From: Myxococcota bacterium
GTDB lineage: Bacteria > Myxococcota_A > UBA796
Direction: 5' to 3'
NCBI GenBank assembly: GCA_029251165.1
Contig: JAQXDW010000042.1
Span: 35,100-99,099, forward strand
Length of the DNA: 64,000 bases
Shown: piece by piece, positions 1 through 9,195 of the stretch
Position numbering within the stretch: position 1 is the stretch's first letter
Layout: every line of letters begins with the position of its first letter
The notes under the pieces: generated by a model
What the model saw: the letters and a program-made list of their open reading frames with translations, nothing else
Told to the model about the DNA's origin: nothing
Database searches by the model: none
Made by a program: the position numbers and the translations under genes

Positions 1-957
1 CAGCTCGCTGCGCAGCACCGCGAGGGCGCCAGGGTAGACCACCAGCCGGGAGCGGGCGCTGTCTGGATCGGCATCGAACGGACTGAGGATGGAGACGGTC
101 CGGGGCGCGGCCAGGGAGCCGGCGCGGGTGTCCGTCAGCGGGCGGCCGGTGGGCAGGACCGGGATGGTGCGCTCGATGGCATCGGCGCTCCCGAGGGCGG
201 CGTAGAGCGTGAGGTCGCCAGCCTTGTCGGTGATGAGCGGTGCGCGGACGACCGTGCTGCCGCCGCCGCCGATGCGCAGACGCCGGTCGACGGGACCGAG
301 CCGTCCCACTCCCTTGGCTTGGAGGGTGAGAGAGAGGTCCATGGCCGCTGCGGTGGTGTTGACCGCCTGGATCGGGACGAGCACCTCGTCGCCGGCACGG
401 AGAAACGGCGGCAGGACCGGATCGACATAGACGGGCAGGGTGCCCTGAAACTGCATCACGTCGCCAGCCAGCGCGCCATCGGCGCTGTGAGCGAGGCCGA
501 GGATGCGCCAGTCTGTGAGGCGATCCGGTACGGTGACGGTGTGGCTTGCGGCACCCGCATCGTCGGTGACGATGAGCGGAGCGAACAGGAAGGTCTCCGG
601 GAACCAGGCGCGCGTGGCTGCAGGCTCCTCGGCCTGACGCTGCTCGCTTGGAGCCGATTCTTCTCGGCTGCTTGTGCTGCCGCGCGCGGCCTTGGGAGCA
701 GGTGCTGGCTCCGCCTCGCTTCCCCTCAGCCCGCCGCCCGATCCCGCTCCCATGAACGCGTCGTCCTGAGCGAACATGCCCTCTTGACTCTTGGCCTTCG
801 CTCCCTCGCCGGCATCTGGATTGCCGTTCGTTGCTTGGAAGCTGCCTTCATCCCTCTCCTCCTCGAGCGAGCTTGGCTCCTGGTCGAACCTCAGGAGGCT
901 GGTGGAAGCACCGCAGCCGGTGAGCAGCAAGAGGGTGACCGCCGGGCTTCTTCTCAT
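1..957 (-). CDS. Alpha-2-macroglobulin family lipoprotein, C-terminal half (partial)
   Basis: This reading frame is open from its ATG at 957 to the window edge (319 codons, no stop), so the 3' end is missing. It begins with a lipoprotein signal peptide (lipobox LLTGC), so the protein should be lipid-anchored in the envelope. A low-complexity linker rich in Glu, Ser and Gly follows to about residue 110. Then comes the start of the A2M domain: the WFPETF motif and, about 30 residues later, PDRLTDWRI, both typical of bacterial alpha-2-macroglobulins just after the bait region. Known family members trap or inhibit proteases in the periplasm. The thioester and receptor-like domains, if present, would lie outside the window. 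Its ATG overlaps the TGA of the preceding gene (ATGA), so the two are translationally coupled and probably form one functional protein split in two. Confidence 0.8.
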   Translation of the reverse strand, partial: MRRSPAVTLLLLTGCGASTSLLRFDQEPSSLEEERDEGSFQATNGNPDAGEGAKAKSQEGMFAQDDAFMGAGSGGGLRGSEAEPAPAPKAARGSTSSREESAPSEQRQAEEPAATRAWFPETFLFAPLIVTDDAGAASHTVTVPDRLTDWRILGLAHSADGALAGDVMQFQGTLPVYVDPVLPPFLRAGDEVLVPIQAVNTTAAAMDLSLTLQAKGVGRLGPVDRRLRIGGGGSTVVRAPLITDKAGDLTLYAALGSADAIERTIPVLPTGRPLTDTRAGSLAAPRTVSILSPFDADPDSARSRLVVYPGALAVLRSEL

Positions 958-3900
958 GGCTGCTCCTTGCGGACCCAGGCGGTCCAATTCTCGACGTCTT
1001 CCGGAAGGCGTGAGCCATCAAGGACCACCGCATGTGGGTCGGTCATCGAGAGCAGATCACCGGGAAGTCGGTGGAGTCGAAGGGGGCGGCCGTAGGCATC
1101 GCGGACATCCTCCTCTCGCGCCTCGCATGCTGCACGGGCGCTGGCCCACAGGTCGGCCATGATCTTCGGTGACATCTGCTCTTCCTCGGCTGCGGTGTGC
1201 TCCCACTGCCGGGTCTGGAGGTGGAGCTCAGCGAGCACCGTGTAGAACCGGTCGGTCAGCTCCTCGACTGGGTCGAAGTGTGTGCGGTCATTGATCGACA
1301 CCTTCCGATCCAGCGCTGCCGGCGTCGGCACGTCGGTGACGCGCAGCACTGCGGCCGCAGCGGCGTTCTCGCCCTTGATGTGCCCCATGACCAGCGCGGT
1401 CCCGTCGAGGACACCGAACGCTGGAGAGAGAGTGGGGGCGTCGATCATGACGTCGGACATCGCGCCAGGACCGGGCAGCGGAGTGAGCTGTGCGAGGCTG
1501 TTGTCGACACCGAACAGTCCAACCGCTGCCGACGCACCCTGACCGCTGGCGGTGGTCTGAATGTTGATGGTCGCAGTGTCGCCAGGGGCGTAGCGAGGTG
1601 CATCGGAAGACAGGGTGAGGGTGAGGTTCTCTGGTGGCGGAACGAACACCCGTGCGGTCGCACCGCTGTGGCTGAGCGTGTACCAGCCCTCGGCGTCGTC
1701 GGGCAGCGTGAAGGCGACCGCGCGCTCAGCGATGGTGCCCTTGATGCGGCTGCCGTCCTGGGCGGAGAGGTCGGCGTCTCCGGTGAGCGTGCCGGTAAAG
1801 CTTGGTCCACGGATAAAGGTGAAGCGCAGCACGTCACCTGCCGCTGCGATGATGGTGTCGGCGCGGATGCGAAGCCGTGGCACGCTGCCAGGAGAGAACT
1901 GCATCGTGGTCTCCCCGATCTCTTCTCCATCGACCGCTGCTGAGATCGACAGCTCGTATCCGAGTATCATGGTTGGATACGAGCGGGCGCGGTTGATGCG
2001 CTGAGACTCTATGGTCGAGATGCTGAGCACCCCCATCGCGGTCTGCTGGGCCTCCTCCGGGAGGGTGACGCTGGCGAAGGTCTGCTCGACGCAGGAGGCT
2101 GCGCTGGCGGAGAGCCGCGTGGTGGTGCGGGTGTCTGCCCAGCGGAGGGTGAGCGCGCGGCTCTTCGCGGTGGTCTGCCAGGTCAGCTCTCTCGGGAGGC
2201 TGGTGCTTGGCGTGCTCTCTGGAAGGCAGGTCCGCGCCTGGAGCGCCGCCCGGCTGAAGGCGGTGCGGAGAACCGTCGAGCGGCTCCGAGCACCGGTCAT
2301 TGTGGTGTTGACGGTCGGAAGCTCTGGATCGCTGATCTGATAGTCCACCTCGAACAGTCGCCGCCGACCGGGGGCAGCCGAGCGCCTGGAGATGCGGTCG
2401 GCGATGCACTGCTCGAGCTCGGAGTCGCCGGCCGTCAGCGCGCTGACGGTCCCGGAGGGCTCGATCATCAGACCGAGGGAGAAGCTCTGCGGGCTGCCGC
2501 TGACCCACCGCGCGCAGGGCTCCAGCGCGTCTGTCCAGCGGTCCATCGCGAGCCGGTCGGCGAGCATCGGTGCCTCGTCGGTGATCAGCTCTCGGACACC
2601 GGTGCGCTGGATGGGCTGCTGCTTGGGCGGCGGACGCACGGGCAGGGCCGGAACGACGACGGTCACCGGGGCTCCGGGATCGATCTGGATGGCAGCCACG
2701 CCGTCGGCATCTGCAGTGGCGACGGTGCCGGTGTCGGTGGCGTCCCATGCCCGCTTCACCGTGACCTCGGCGCCGGGCAGCGCGCGACCGTCGGGGGTGG
2801 TCACCCGGAGGTAGACCCGGTTGTTGAAGCTCTCGACCAGCCCGTCGGACAGCTCCGTGACGGCCGAGGCGGCGATGTCATCGGCGCTCAGCAGCGCGGT
2901 GACCGTGCCCACGACCCGATCTCCGGCAGCATCGACCGCAGAGATGGTGCCCGTCATGCGCACCGTGTCGATGAGATCAGCGGGGATCGGGGGCAGCGTG
3001 AGGGAAAAGGTGCCGTTGCGGTCGGTGGTGCCGCTGGTGGGCAGCGCGCCCTCGCTCCAGGCGGTCGGCGGCGGCCAGCGTCCGGAGAAGCTCCAGGTGA
3101 TCTCCAGATCAGCCCCTTCGACGGGAGCGCCAGAGCTGTAGGCGACCGCTCCGTTGATGGTCGGGGTGTCGCCCTGGGTGTACCAGGGAGCATCGGTGGT
3201 GGCCTCGACCCGGAAGCGGGGGAGGGTGAAGGGCTCGACCTGGAACGTCAGCTCACCGGAGTCTTCGCCGCTGCTGTAGCGCACCGTCCAGGTCCCGCTC
3301 TCGGCCTGAGAGTCGAGGGGAAAGCTGCCCGCGACCACGCCCCAGTCGCCGGTCGGGCTGGACTCTTCGAGCAGGATCTCGCCGCGGGGATTGAGGACCA
3401 TCCACCGACCCGGTCGACCGGTGATCGGCACCTGATCGGCCGCCTTGAGCGCGACGGCCCGGAACTGAACCGGATTGCCGGGCTCGTACAGGGGTCGGTC
3501 GGTGAGGACATGAATCTTTGCCGGCGCATACAAGGGCAGCGGGCTGTCGAGGACGTCCTTGCCGATGTTGGAGCGGACCGTTGTTCTCAGCAGGTAGTCG
3601 CCGTCGGGGACACTCGGGAGAGAGACATGGCCGGTCTGCACGCCGCCGTAGAGATCCCAGCGGCGGACCTCCAGGGGGGTCTCTTCACCGTCTTCATCGA
3701 CCAGGAGCAGCTCAGAGCGAAACTGACGGATGTTGGTGCTCAAGTCAGCATCGGCGGCGCCCGAGGTGTAGTGCGCGCGGACACGCACCTCCGCCCAGCC
3801 TTCCTGGCTGCGCCCGAGGTCGGAGGCGTTGACCTGGATGGTCTGCCGAAGCTCGCCGCTGGGACACTCATCGAGAATGACACCGTCGAGGAGCGTGGGG

Positions 3901-4013
3901 AGGCAGACGATCTGCGAGGCGAACAGCGCGGTCAGCCCACCGCCGATGAGGACGGTGTTGCGAAACATTCGCCGTCGCCTGTCGTGGATCTGTCTCTCGG
4001 TCGGTTCTGCCAC
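954..4013 (-). CDS. Alpha-2-macroglobulin N-terminal half (MG domains), membrane-anchored
   Basis: This is a 1019-residue protein with one hydrophobic N-terminal segment (about residues 18-38, after a basic RRRR stretch) that should anchor it in the inner membrane facing the periplasm. The body is a chain of beta-sandwich macroglobulin domains. An MG2-type motif (LTDRPLYEPGNPV) lies near residue 170, and a late MG/bait-region block contains GVDNSLAQL near residue 870, the hallmark that usually sits just before the A2M domain. The protein stops soon after that point, and the A2M domain appears in the overlapping next gene. The family entraps attacking proteases; here the role is inferred from domain type only. 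The start at 4013 is the first ATG of the frame and gives a normal membrane anchor. Confidence 0.85.
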   Translation of the reverse strand: MAEPTERQIHDRRRRMFRNTVLIGGGLTALFASQIVCLPTLLDGVILDECPSGELRQTIQVNASDLGRSQEGWAEVRVRAHYTSGAADADLSTNIRQFRSELLLVDEDGEETPLEVRRWDLYGGVQTGHVSLPSVPDGDYLLRTTVRSNIGKDVLDSPLPLYAPAKIHVLTDRPLYEPGNPVQFRAVALKAADQVPITGRPGRWMVLNPRGEILLEESSPTGDWGVVAGSFPLDSQAESGTWTVRYSSGEDSGELTFQVEPFTLPRFRVEATTDAPWYTQGDTPTINGAVAYSSGAPVEGADLEITWSFSGRWPPPTAWSEGALPTSGTTDRNGTFSLTLPPIPADLIDTVRMTGTISAVDAAGDRVVGTVTALLSADDIAASAVTELSDGLVESFNNRVYLRVTTPDGRALPGAEVTVKRAWDATDTGTVATADADGVAAIQIDPGAPVTVVVPALPVRPPPKQQPIQRTGVRELITDEAPMLADRLAMDRWTDALEPCARWVSGSPQSFSLGLMIEPSGTVSALTAGDSELEQCIADRISRRSAAPGRRRLFEVDYQISDPELPTVNTTMTGARSRSTVLRTAFSRAALQARTCLPESTPSTSLPRELTWQTTAKSRALTLRWADTRTTTRLSASAASCVEQTFASVTLPEEAQQTAMGVLSISTIESQRINRARSYPTMILGYELSISAAVDGEEIGETTMQFSPGSVPRLRIRADTIIAAAGDVLRFTFIRGPSFTGTLTGDADLSAQDGSRIKGTIAERAVAFTLPDDAEGWYTLSHSGATARVFVPPPENLTLTLSSDAPRYAPGDTATINIQTTASGQGASAAVGLFGVDNSLAQLTPLPGPGAMSDVMIDAPTLSPAFGVLDGTALVMGHIKGENAAAAAVLRVTDVPTPAALDRKVSINDRTHFDPVEELTDRFYTVLAELHLQTRQWEHTAAEEEQMSPKIMADLWASARAACEAREEDVRDAYGRPLRLHRLPGDLLSMTDPHAVVLDGSRLPEDVENWTAWVRKEQP

Positions 4014-4080
4014 GCTGCAACTCCTGCTCGGCCCATCAACGTCTCAAGCTGCATCGAGCTTACACGCCAGGTCCATCACA

Positions 4081-5418
4081 TTATCGCAGCAATGAATCGA
4101 TCTCCTCCGCGAGCACCTCTCCGGCACGCGCGCAGTCTTTTACGCCGATTCCGCCCATGTGGTTGCCAGCGAAGAACAAGCCCCTGTGGCGAGCGGTGGC
4201 TGCGCGCAGGAGGGCGAGACGAGCGGAGTGTCCCGGGGCATACAGCGGAATGCCGAGAGGATTGCGATAGATCTTCACCATGGCCGGCATGGCACGCGTG
4301 CTTCCGAGGTAGCGGTTGAGCATGGTCTGTGTGGCAGACAGCAGGGCTTGATCGTCGAGGGCGGGAACCTCCGGGTGGATCGCACCGCCGAGAATGGACC
4401 GCATCAAGACCTCTCCCGTGCGCCCATGCTGGGGAAAGATGCTGGAGGTAAACAGGGTGCCGAGCACGCCCTCAGAGGGCTCACCGCGCGCCATCAGCAC
4501 ACCGAAGCCGTCCGGTGTTCGTGGAAAGGCGTCGGCGGGCCAGGCGGTGATGACCACAGCGACCGGAGAGTACGTGATGCCGCTGAGGGTCTGCGCGACC
4601 TCTCCATCGACACCACGAAGCAGGGCGGCCTGGGCTGGGGCGGGAGCCGCGAGCACCACGGCATCTGCAGGGATCGAGCCGCCGTCGGTGTGTACCGTCC
4701 ACCCCGACCGTCGACGCTCGACCGCGCAGACCGGGGTGTCACACTGAAGGCGCTCGCCGAGGCGCTGGGCGATGGCAGCGGTGAGCTGGCCGGCACCATT
4801 CATCAGCGAGGTCAGCCGCCCGGGCGGTGCTCCGCCGCGACGCAGCTTCAGCGCGGCGAGGATGAGGCTGCGGTGCTCGCGCTCCAGCGCATGCATTCGC
4901 GGAAAGGCTGCCGACAGGGAGAGCTGCTCGGGGCCTGCGGCGAAGATCCCAGAGACCATCGGCCCGACCATCGCGTTGACCACGCCCATCCCGAGGCGTC
5001 GGCTGACAAACTGCTCGACGGTCTCTTCAGCGCCCTCTGGCGCACGTCCGATGAACGGCTCCAGCAGGATGCGCAGCTTTGCCGCCGGAGAGAGCAAGCG
5101 AGAGCTCAGGAGCGCGGGAGGCGAGAGCGGAGCGGGGTGCAGCTGTCCGCCGGAGAAGATCCATCGGGTCGAGCGGGGATCGGCCTGGATGAGCTGATCC
5201 GTCAGGCCCACACGCTCCACCAGTCGCCCGATCGCCGGCTCGCTGTCCAGCCATCCGTTGGCGGCCCGGTCTAAGGTGCGACCGTCGATGCTCTCGGAGC
5301 GGACGTTTCCGCCAGCGTGCTCGGATGCCTCCAGGACGGTGATGTCGTGTCTGTCTGGAAGGAACGCGGCCACAGAGAGCCCGGCAATGCCGGCTCCGAC
5401 GATGACGATCTTTGCCAT
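4081..5418 (-). CDS. hemY: FAD-dependent protoporphyrinogen/coproporphyrinogen oxidase
   Basis: This 445-residue flavoprotein oxidises a porphyrinogen (protoporphyrinogen IX, or coproporphyrinogen III in the coproporphyrin-dependent branch) to the porphyrin. It has an N-terminal dinucleotide-binding motif VGAGIAGLS at residues 6-14, and a C-terminal FAD-contact motif (FFAGNHMGGIGVKDC) typical of the HemY/HemG family. Length is normal for the family. Its ATG directly abuts the stop codon of the ferrochelatase-like gene (no spacer), and hemE lies just before that, giving the order hemE-hemH-hemY in one operon. The order matches Bacillus hemEHY. Sequence reading cannot decide which porphyrinogen is the physiological substrate. 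Confidence 0.88.
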   Translation of the reverse strand: MAKIVIVGAGIAGLSVAAFLPDRHDITVLEASEHAGGNVRSESIDGRTLDRAANGWLDSEPAIGRLVERVGLTDQLIQADPRSTRWIFSGGQLHPAPLSPPALLSSRLLSPAAKLRILLEPFIGRAPEGAEETVEQFVSRRLGMGVVNAMVGPMVSGIFAAGPEQLSLSAAFPRMHALEREHRSLILAALKLRRGGAPPGRLTSLMNGAGQLTAAIAQRLGERLQCDTPVCAVERRRSGWTVHTDGGSIPADAVVLAAPAPAQAALLRGVDGEVAQTLSGITYSPVAVVITAWPADAFPRTPDGFGVLMARGEPSEGVLGTLFTSSIFPQHGRTGEVLMRSILGGAIHPEVPALDDQALLSATQTMLNRYLGSTRAMPAMVKIYRNPLGIPLYAPGHSARLALLRAATARHRGLFFAGNHMGGIGVKDCARAGEVLAEEIDSLLR

Positions 5419-6378
5419 CTACGTCGCATCCTTTCGCCAGCCGGCCGCGGCCTCGGCTTCGCGGACCAGATCGCAGAGTGCACGGGTGAAGGTCGGTCGC
5501 GCGCTGACGGTCTCTGCCCGGACGAACACCACCTCAGCCTCGGCGGCAATCGTTCCCAGCTTCTGATCCAGTGAGACCTGGGTCTGTGCGGACTCCAGGG
5601 CCTCCCCGAGGGGCACCACCACCGCGGCGCTGCCCGAGCTCAGCCCGGCGAGCTGCACGGCGGTGGACGGGACATCCTTCGGGACGGCGGTGAGCGTGGC
5701 GGTGAAGCCAAGCTGGTGCGGGCGGGCGAGGCCGACCGCTGCGACGACTGCTGCAACGGTCTGCTCAAGCTCGCTGCGGGTGTCTGTGAGGATCGCGCTG
5801 GGACCAGTGGGCAGGACCGCCGAGAACAAGACCTGGTAGCGGGTCTGGTGAGCGGGGTGTTGTCTGGCGAGGTCGGCGAGCGCAGCACGGACGGTCTCGG
5901 CGAGGGCATCGACGTAGCCCGCGTGGCTGGGGTAGCTGGTGATGGTGGCGATATCTGCGCCCCGGGCCTGAAGTGCAACGGTGGCGGCGGACATTGCAGA
6001 GTACAGCGCGGGTCCCCGGTGGGGCAGCAGGGGCAGGAGGACCACCCGCTCACCGCGACCGATCCCAGCGGCAACCTCGGAGGCATCTGGAGACCGGTAG
6101 CGGAAGACGGCGCGGCAGGAGTACTTGCCGCCGAGGCTGCGCTGGAGGAGGACGGACTGCTCCTGGAGGGCGTCGTCTGCTGGCGAGGGACCGGGGAGCA
6201 TTCTCCAGGTCGGGGTAAGCTTCCGCAGATGCAGCCAGGTGTAGAACCAGACCGCCAGCGAGGACAGCCAGCCCGGCACACGCAGGACGTGGGGGTCAGT
6301 CAGCCGGCGCGCGAGGAAGTCGGGAAGTTCGCTCTCCTCACGCGGTTCACCGGCGCTCAGCAGCCATATGTGGGTCAT
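5419..6378 (-). CDS. hemH: Ferrochelatase-like protein, catalytic residues apparently missing
   Basis: This 319-residue protein sits between hemE and hemY, 7 bases after hemE and abutting hemY. The overall pattern is of a ferrochelatase: a MLPGPSPAD block near residue 60, a LLPLLPH segment near 115 where the family has LPLYPQ/S, a LFSA strand near 185 and a VVVPLG strand near 254. By eye, the family motif SAHxLP, whose His is catalytic, reads SAVLPT (residues 186-191). The D/E-H-x-E motif after VP-x-G reads ESAQ (262-265), so both the catalytic His and Glu seem to be absent. It could be a degenerate ferrochelatase, a chelatase for another ligand, or a structural partner of HemE/HemY. The family assignment is moderately sure; enzymatic activity is doubtful. 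Confidence 0.7.
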   Translation of the reverse strand: MTHIWLLSAGEPREESELPDFLARRLTDPHVLRVPGWLSSLAVWFYTWLHLRKLTPTWRMLPGPSPADDALQEQSVLLQRSLGGKYSCRAVFRYRSPDASEVAAGIGRGERVVLLPLLPHRGPALYSAMSAATVALQARGADIATITSYPSHAGYVDALAETVRAALADLARQHPAHQTRYQVLFSAVLPTGPSAILTDTRSELEQTVAAVVAAVGLARPHQLGFTATLTAVPKDVPSTAVQLAGLSSGSAAVVVPLGEALESAQTQVSLDQKLGTIAAEAEVVFVRAETVSARPTFTRALCDLVREAEAAAGWRKDAT

Positions 6379-6385
6379 GGGGCCC

Positions 6386-7399
6386 CTACCAGGACCACCC
6401 CTTTACCGCATCGACACTCGCCTGCACACCCTCAACCGGTGTGGACGGGATGCAGCCGTGTCCGAGGTTGAAGATGTGTCCCTTCTGACCAGCGGCCGCG
6501 ATCACCCGGCGGGTCATCGCGGCGACCTCCTCGGGCGGGGCATGCAGGGCGATCGGATCGAGGTTGCCCTGGACGGGAATGTCACCGAGGTGTGCGCGCG
6601 CGCGGGCCATGTCGGTGCGCCAGTCCAGGCCAATGGCGGAGGCTCCGGTCTCTGCAAGCCAGGGGAGGAACGGGCTGGAGTCCTTGGTGAAGTAGAGGGT
6701 CGGTCCCTTCACACCACGAAACGCCCGCTGGGCTGCCGGCAGCGCGAAGCGTCGGAAGTCCTCGCTGGAGAGCGCCCCGGCCCAGGTGTCGAACATCTGC
6801 ACCGCAGCCGCCCCGGCCTCGACCTGGGCTTGGAGGTGCGCCGCGACCACGTCTGCCAGCTTGTTGAGCAGATCGGTGAATCCCTCGGGGTCCTGCCACA
6901 TCATCGTCTTGACGATCTCCCAGTTCTTGGAGCCTCCCCCCTGAACGAGGTAGCAGGCCAGGGTGAACGGCGCGCCGGCGAAGCCGAGGATCGGTACCCC
7001 TGCGGCGGCGTCCGTCATGGTGATGGCGGCGAGGGGCGAGGGCAGGTCGACCACTGGATCGATCCCCTTGAGCGCGGCGATGCCGCCACGATCTCGAACC
7101 GGGTTGTGGATTCGAGGTCCCTCACCAGGATTGAAGGTGAGGTCTGCGCCCATCGCTTCGAGCGGCAAGAGGATGTCAGAGAAGATAATGCCGGCGTCGA
7201 AGCCGAACCGCCGCAGCGGCTGGAGGGTGACCTCACAGGCGAGCTCTGGGGAGTGGCACAGCTCAAGGAAGCTCACCCTGGAGCGGACCTCGCGATACTC
7301 AGGAAGGTATCGCCCGGCCTGACGCATAAACCAGACGGGGGGGCGCTCGGTGGCTTCACCGCGGAGTGCTCGTACAAGGAGGGAGGAGTCGTGCTTCAT
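6386..7399 (-). CDS. hemE: Uroporphyrinogen decarboxylase
   Basis: This enzyme decarboxylates uroporphyrinogen III to coproporphyrinogen III in the cytoplasm, the first committed haem-branch step. The 337-residue protein has the family signatures: PPVWFMRQAGRYLPEYR near the N-terminus (substrate-binding Arg), FSDILLPLEAMG with the catalytic Asp, GFAGAPFTL in the middle, and the C-terminal FNLGHG His motif. I chose the ATG at 7399 because MKHDSSLLVRAL is the normal family N-terminus; the reading frame stays open 22 codons further upstream. It is the first gene of hemE-hemH-hemY and starts 26 bases from a divergent gene, so the promoters of the two must overlap. No coproporphyrinogen oxidase gene lies in this operon. 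Confidence 0.95.
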   Translation of the reverse strand: MKHDSSLLVRALRGEATERPPVWFMRQAGRYLPEYREVRSRVSFLELCHSPELACEVTLQPLRRFGFDAGIIFSDILLPLEAMGADLTFNPGEGPRIHNPVRDRGGIAALKGIDPVVDLPSPLAAITMTDAAAGVPILGFAGAPFTLACYLVQGGGSKNWEIVKTMMWQDPEGFTDLLNKLADVVAAHLQAQVEAGAAAVQMFDTWAGALSSEDFRRFALPAAQRAFRGVKGPTLYFTKDSSPFLPWLAETGASAIGLDWRTDMARARAHLGDIPVQGNLDPIALHAPPEEVAAMTRRVIAAAGQKGHIFNLGHGCIPSTPVEGVQASVDAVKGWSW

Positions 7400-7425
7400 G
7401 CCGGCTGCATAACGTGGAGATCCCG

Positions 7426-8385
7426 ATGAAGTGGTCTGGACTGCTGTGTGCGCTGCCCGCTGCACTGTCGCTTGTTGCTGTCGGTCTCGCAGTGCTGCTC
7501 CCAGAGCAGACCGTGTGGGGCTACGCCCTGGCTGCCTTGCTGCTGTCGGCGCCGGTCTGGTTGATGGCAGCGTGGCCGCCCTGGTCGCTGCTGGTCGCCT
7601 GGCGGACCGGTGAGCGTCTCGTCCCTGGAGTGTGTGCGGTGCTGGGGCTGCTTCTGATGGGCCAGCCGCTTCCCGCTCCGGAGCCTGGAGAAGGGTTCCT
7701 CGTCGTCTCCGCCAACGTCAACGCATTCACCGGTGCGCCGGCTGCGGTAGAGGATGCGCTGGCGCAGCTGGGGGCTGACGTGGTGCTCACCTATGAGCGA
7801 CGGGGAGCGGAGATCGCTGGCATGGTTCGGGTGGCCGATGACTTCGACGCGCAGCTCGCCCGAGCCAGCCACCACGCTGCGGCGTTCTGCCGGCTCGACA
7901 CCGACTGTGCGGGTACAGTCAGCGCGCAGCTCGGCTCTCCGACCATGGCGATGCCGATCGTACACGTCCGCCTCGGCGGGCAGCTGTGTGTGATCGGGGT
8001 TCACGCTCCGCCGCCCTATCCCCGGGATGCAACCGGGATGACCCCCTACATTGCGCACCTCGCCGCGATGATCCACGCGGGACGCATGCGTGGTGATCAC
8101 GGTCCCTGTCGCGACGGAGATGCTGCGGTCTTGATGGGCGATATGAACGCGGTGCCTGGATCCTCTCCGATCCGAGCCATGCCGCTGCTGGGGCTGACCG
8201 ACGCGCTGGCGGGTACTGGTGTGTTTGGAGCGAGCTGGCCTGGCGGCGGAGACTGGCCTGATCTTCCAGTCCTGCGTCTGGATCACGCCTTCGTCGGAGC
8301 GGCGACGGTCACCGGGCTCCATCAGGTTGCCCTCCCCGGAAGCGACCATCGGGCGCTCGTCGGCTGGTTCTCGCCGACCGATTAG
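7426..8385 (+). CDS. Membrane-anchored endonuclease/exonuclease/phosphatase (EEP) family protein
   Basis: This 319-residue protein has two or three N-terminal hydrophobic segments (to about residue 85) followed by an EEP-fold catalytic domain. Motifs in order are VVSANVNAF (metal-binding Asn), VVLTYE (metal-binding Glu), VIGVHAP, AVLMGDMNAVP (the GDxN motif), LRLDHAFV and GSDHRALV (catalytic SDH). The complete motif set argues for an active metal-dependent phosphodiesterase or phosphatase facing the periplasm. Substrates in this family range from nucleic acids to phospholipids, so none is assigned. The ATG at 7426 is preceded by a GGAG ribosome-binding site six bases upstream. An upstream in-frame ATG would overlap hemE and is less likely. 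Confidence 0.82.
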   Translation: MKWSGLLCALPAALSLVAVGLAVLLPEQTVWGYALAALLLSAPVWLMAAWPPWSLLVAWRTGERLVPGVCAVLGLLLMGQPLPAPEPGEGFLVVSANVNAFTGAPAAVEDALAQLGADVVLTYERRGAEIAGMVRVADDFDAQLARASHHAAAFCRLDTDCAGTVSAQLGSPTMAMPIVHVRLGGQLCVIGVHAPPPYPRDATGMTPYIAHLAAMIHAGRMRGDHGPCRDGDAAVLMGDMNAVPGSSPIRAMPLLGLTDALAGTGVFGASWPGGGDWPDLPVLRLDHAFVGAATVTGLHQVALPGSDHRALVGWFSPTD

Positions 8386-8552
8386 GTCTGGCGGCGGCGC
8401 TCCCCGAGGTCTTCTGCCGAGAAGCTGCGCGGAGTCCGCACGCCAAGGCACACCTCGCAGCGGGTCCGCCTCGCGGTCTCCCGACGGCAGGCGCACACCT
8501 CATCAGCTCGTCCGCCGTCACCTCAGGGCTCCTCAGCGGGGTGCCCTGTGGA

Positions 8553-9131
8553 TCAGCGGCCCGCCATCCGGTCGAGCAGCGCGATGAGGATCTCCGCTTG
8601 GTAGCGGGCGTCGTAGTCTGCACGGTGCTTGAGGGTGAGATCTTCCTGTGGCAGGGGGAGGGAAGCCTGGATGACCTCCTTGCTGCTGTCCAGCCAGTGG
8701 ACGCCGAGCACACCCATCGCGAGCGCCTTGGTGCAGAGCGCTTTGTAGCCAAACGGGTTCTTCATCTCCTCGGCTGCGTAGGTCCAGGCGATGTAGGACC
8801 AGTCAAACGGAGCATTGTGACCGACGAAGGACGCCTCCGTGCCTGGGCGGAGCTGCTCGGTGACCCATGCGGCGAGCGTCTTCATTGCCTCACGACGAGG
8901 CAGGCCCTCTGCGGCGAGTCTGTCCTGGTCGAGTCCGTGAATCGCTGCTGCGCGCGCATCAAACCGCGGAGCCTGAGGCTTGATCTCCATGTAGAAGCTC
9001 TCGCCGATCTCCAGCCGCCCCGCTTCGGAGGGGGCCACCACCACTGCACCCAGCGAGACCATGTCGTACAGGCCAGGGACCGGGCCGTTGGCCTCAATGT
9101 CCACACAGAAGTATGTCGATCGCTGCTCCAT
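8553..9131 (-). CDS. DEDDh 3'-5' exonuclease (DnaQ/RNase T-like)
   Basis: This 192-residue single-domain exonuclease has the DEDDh catalytic set. The N-terminal CVDIEANGP motif supplies the first Asp and Glu. VGHNAPFDW near residue 103 supplies the middle Asp. The C-terminal HRADYDARYQAEIL segment supplies the His and the last Asp. Length and motifs fit stand-alone proofreading-type or RNA-trimming exonucleases, but sequence alone does not separate DNA from RNA substrates. It faces the EEP-family gene tail to tail; the 167 bases between them contain no ORF I can support. It is divergent from the aspartyl protease gene at 9196. Confidence 0.82.
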   Translation of the reverse strand: MEQRSTYFCVDIEANGPVPGLYDMVSLGAVVVAPSEAGRLEIGESFYMEIKPQAPRFDARAAAIHGLDQDRLAAEGLPRREAMKTLAAWVTEQLRPGTEASFVGHNAPFDWSYIAWTYAAEEMKNPFGYKALCTKALAMGVLGVHWLDSSKEVIQASLPLPQEDLTLKHRADYDARYQAEILIALLDRMAGR

Positions 9132-9195
9132 CTGATGCCTCCAGGCCGGGCCTTATATTCCGGTTCATTAAACGCGGGGTGGGATATCGTGAGGT

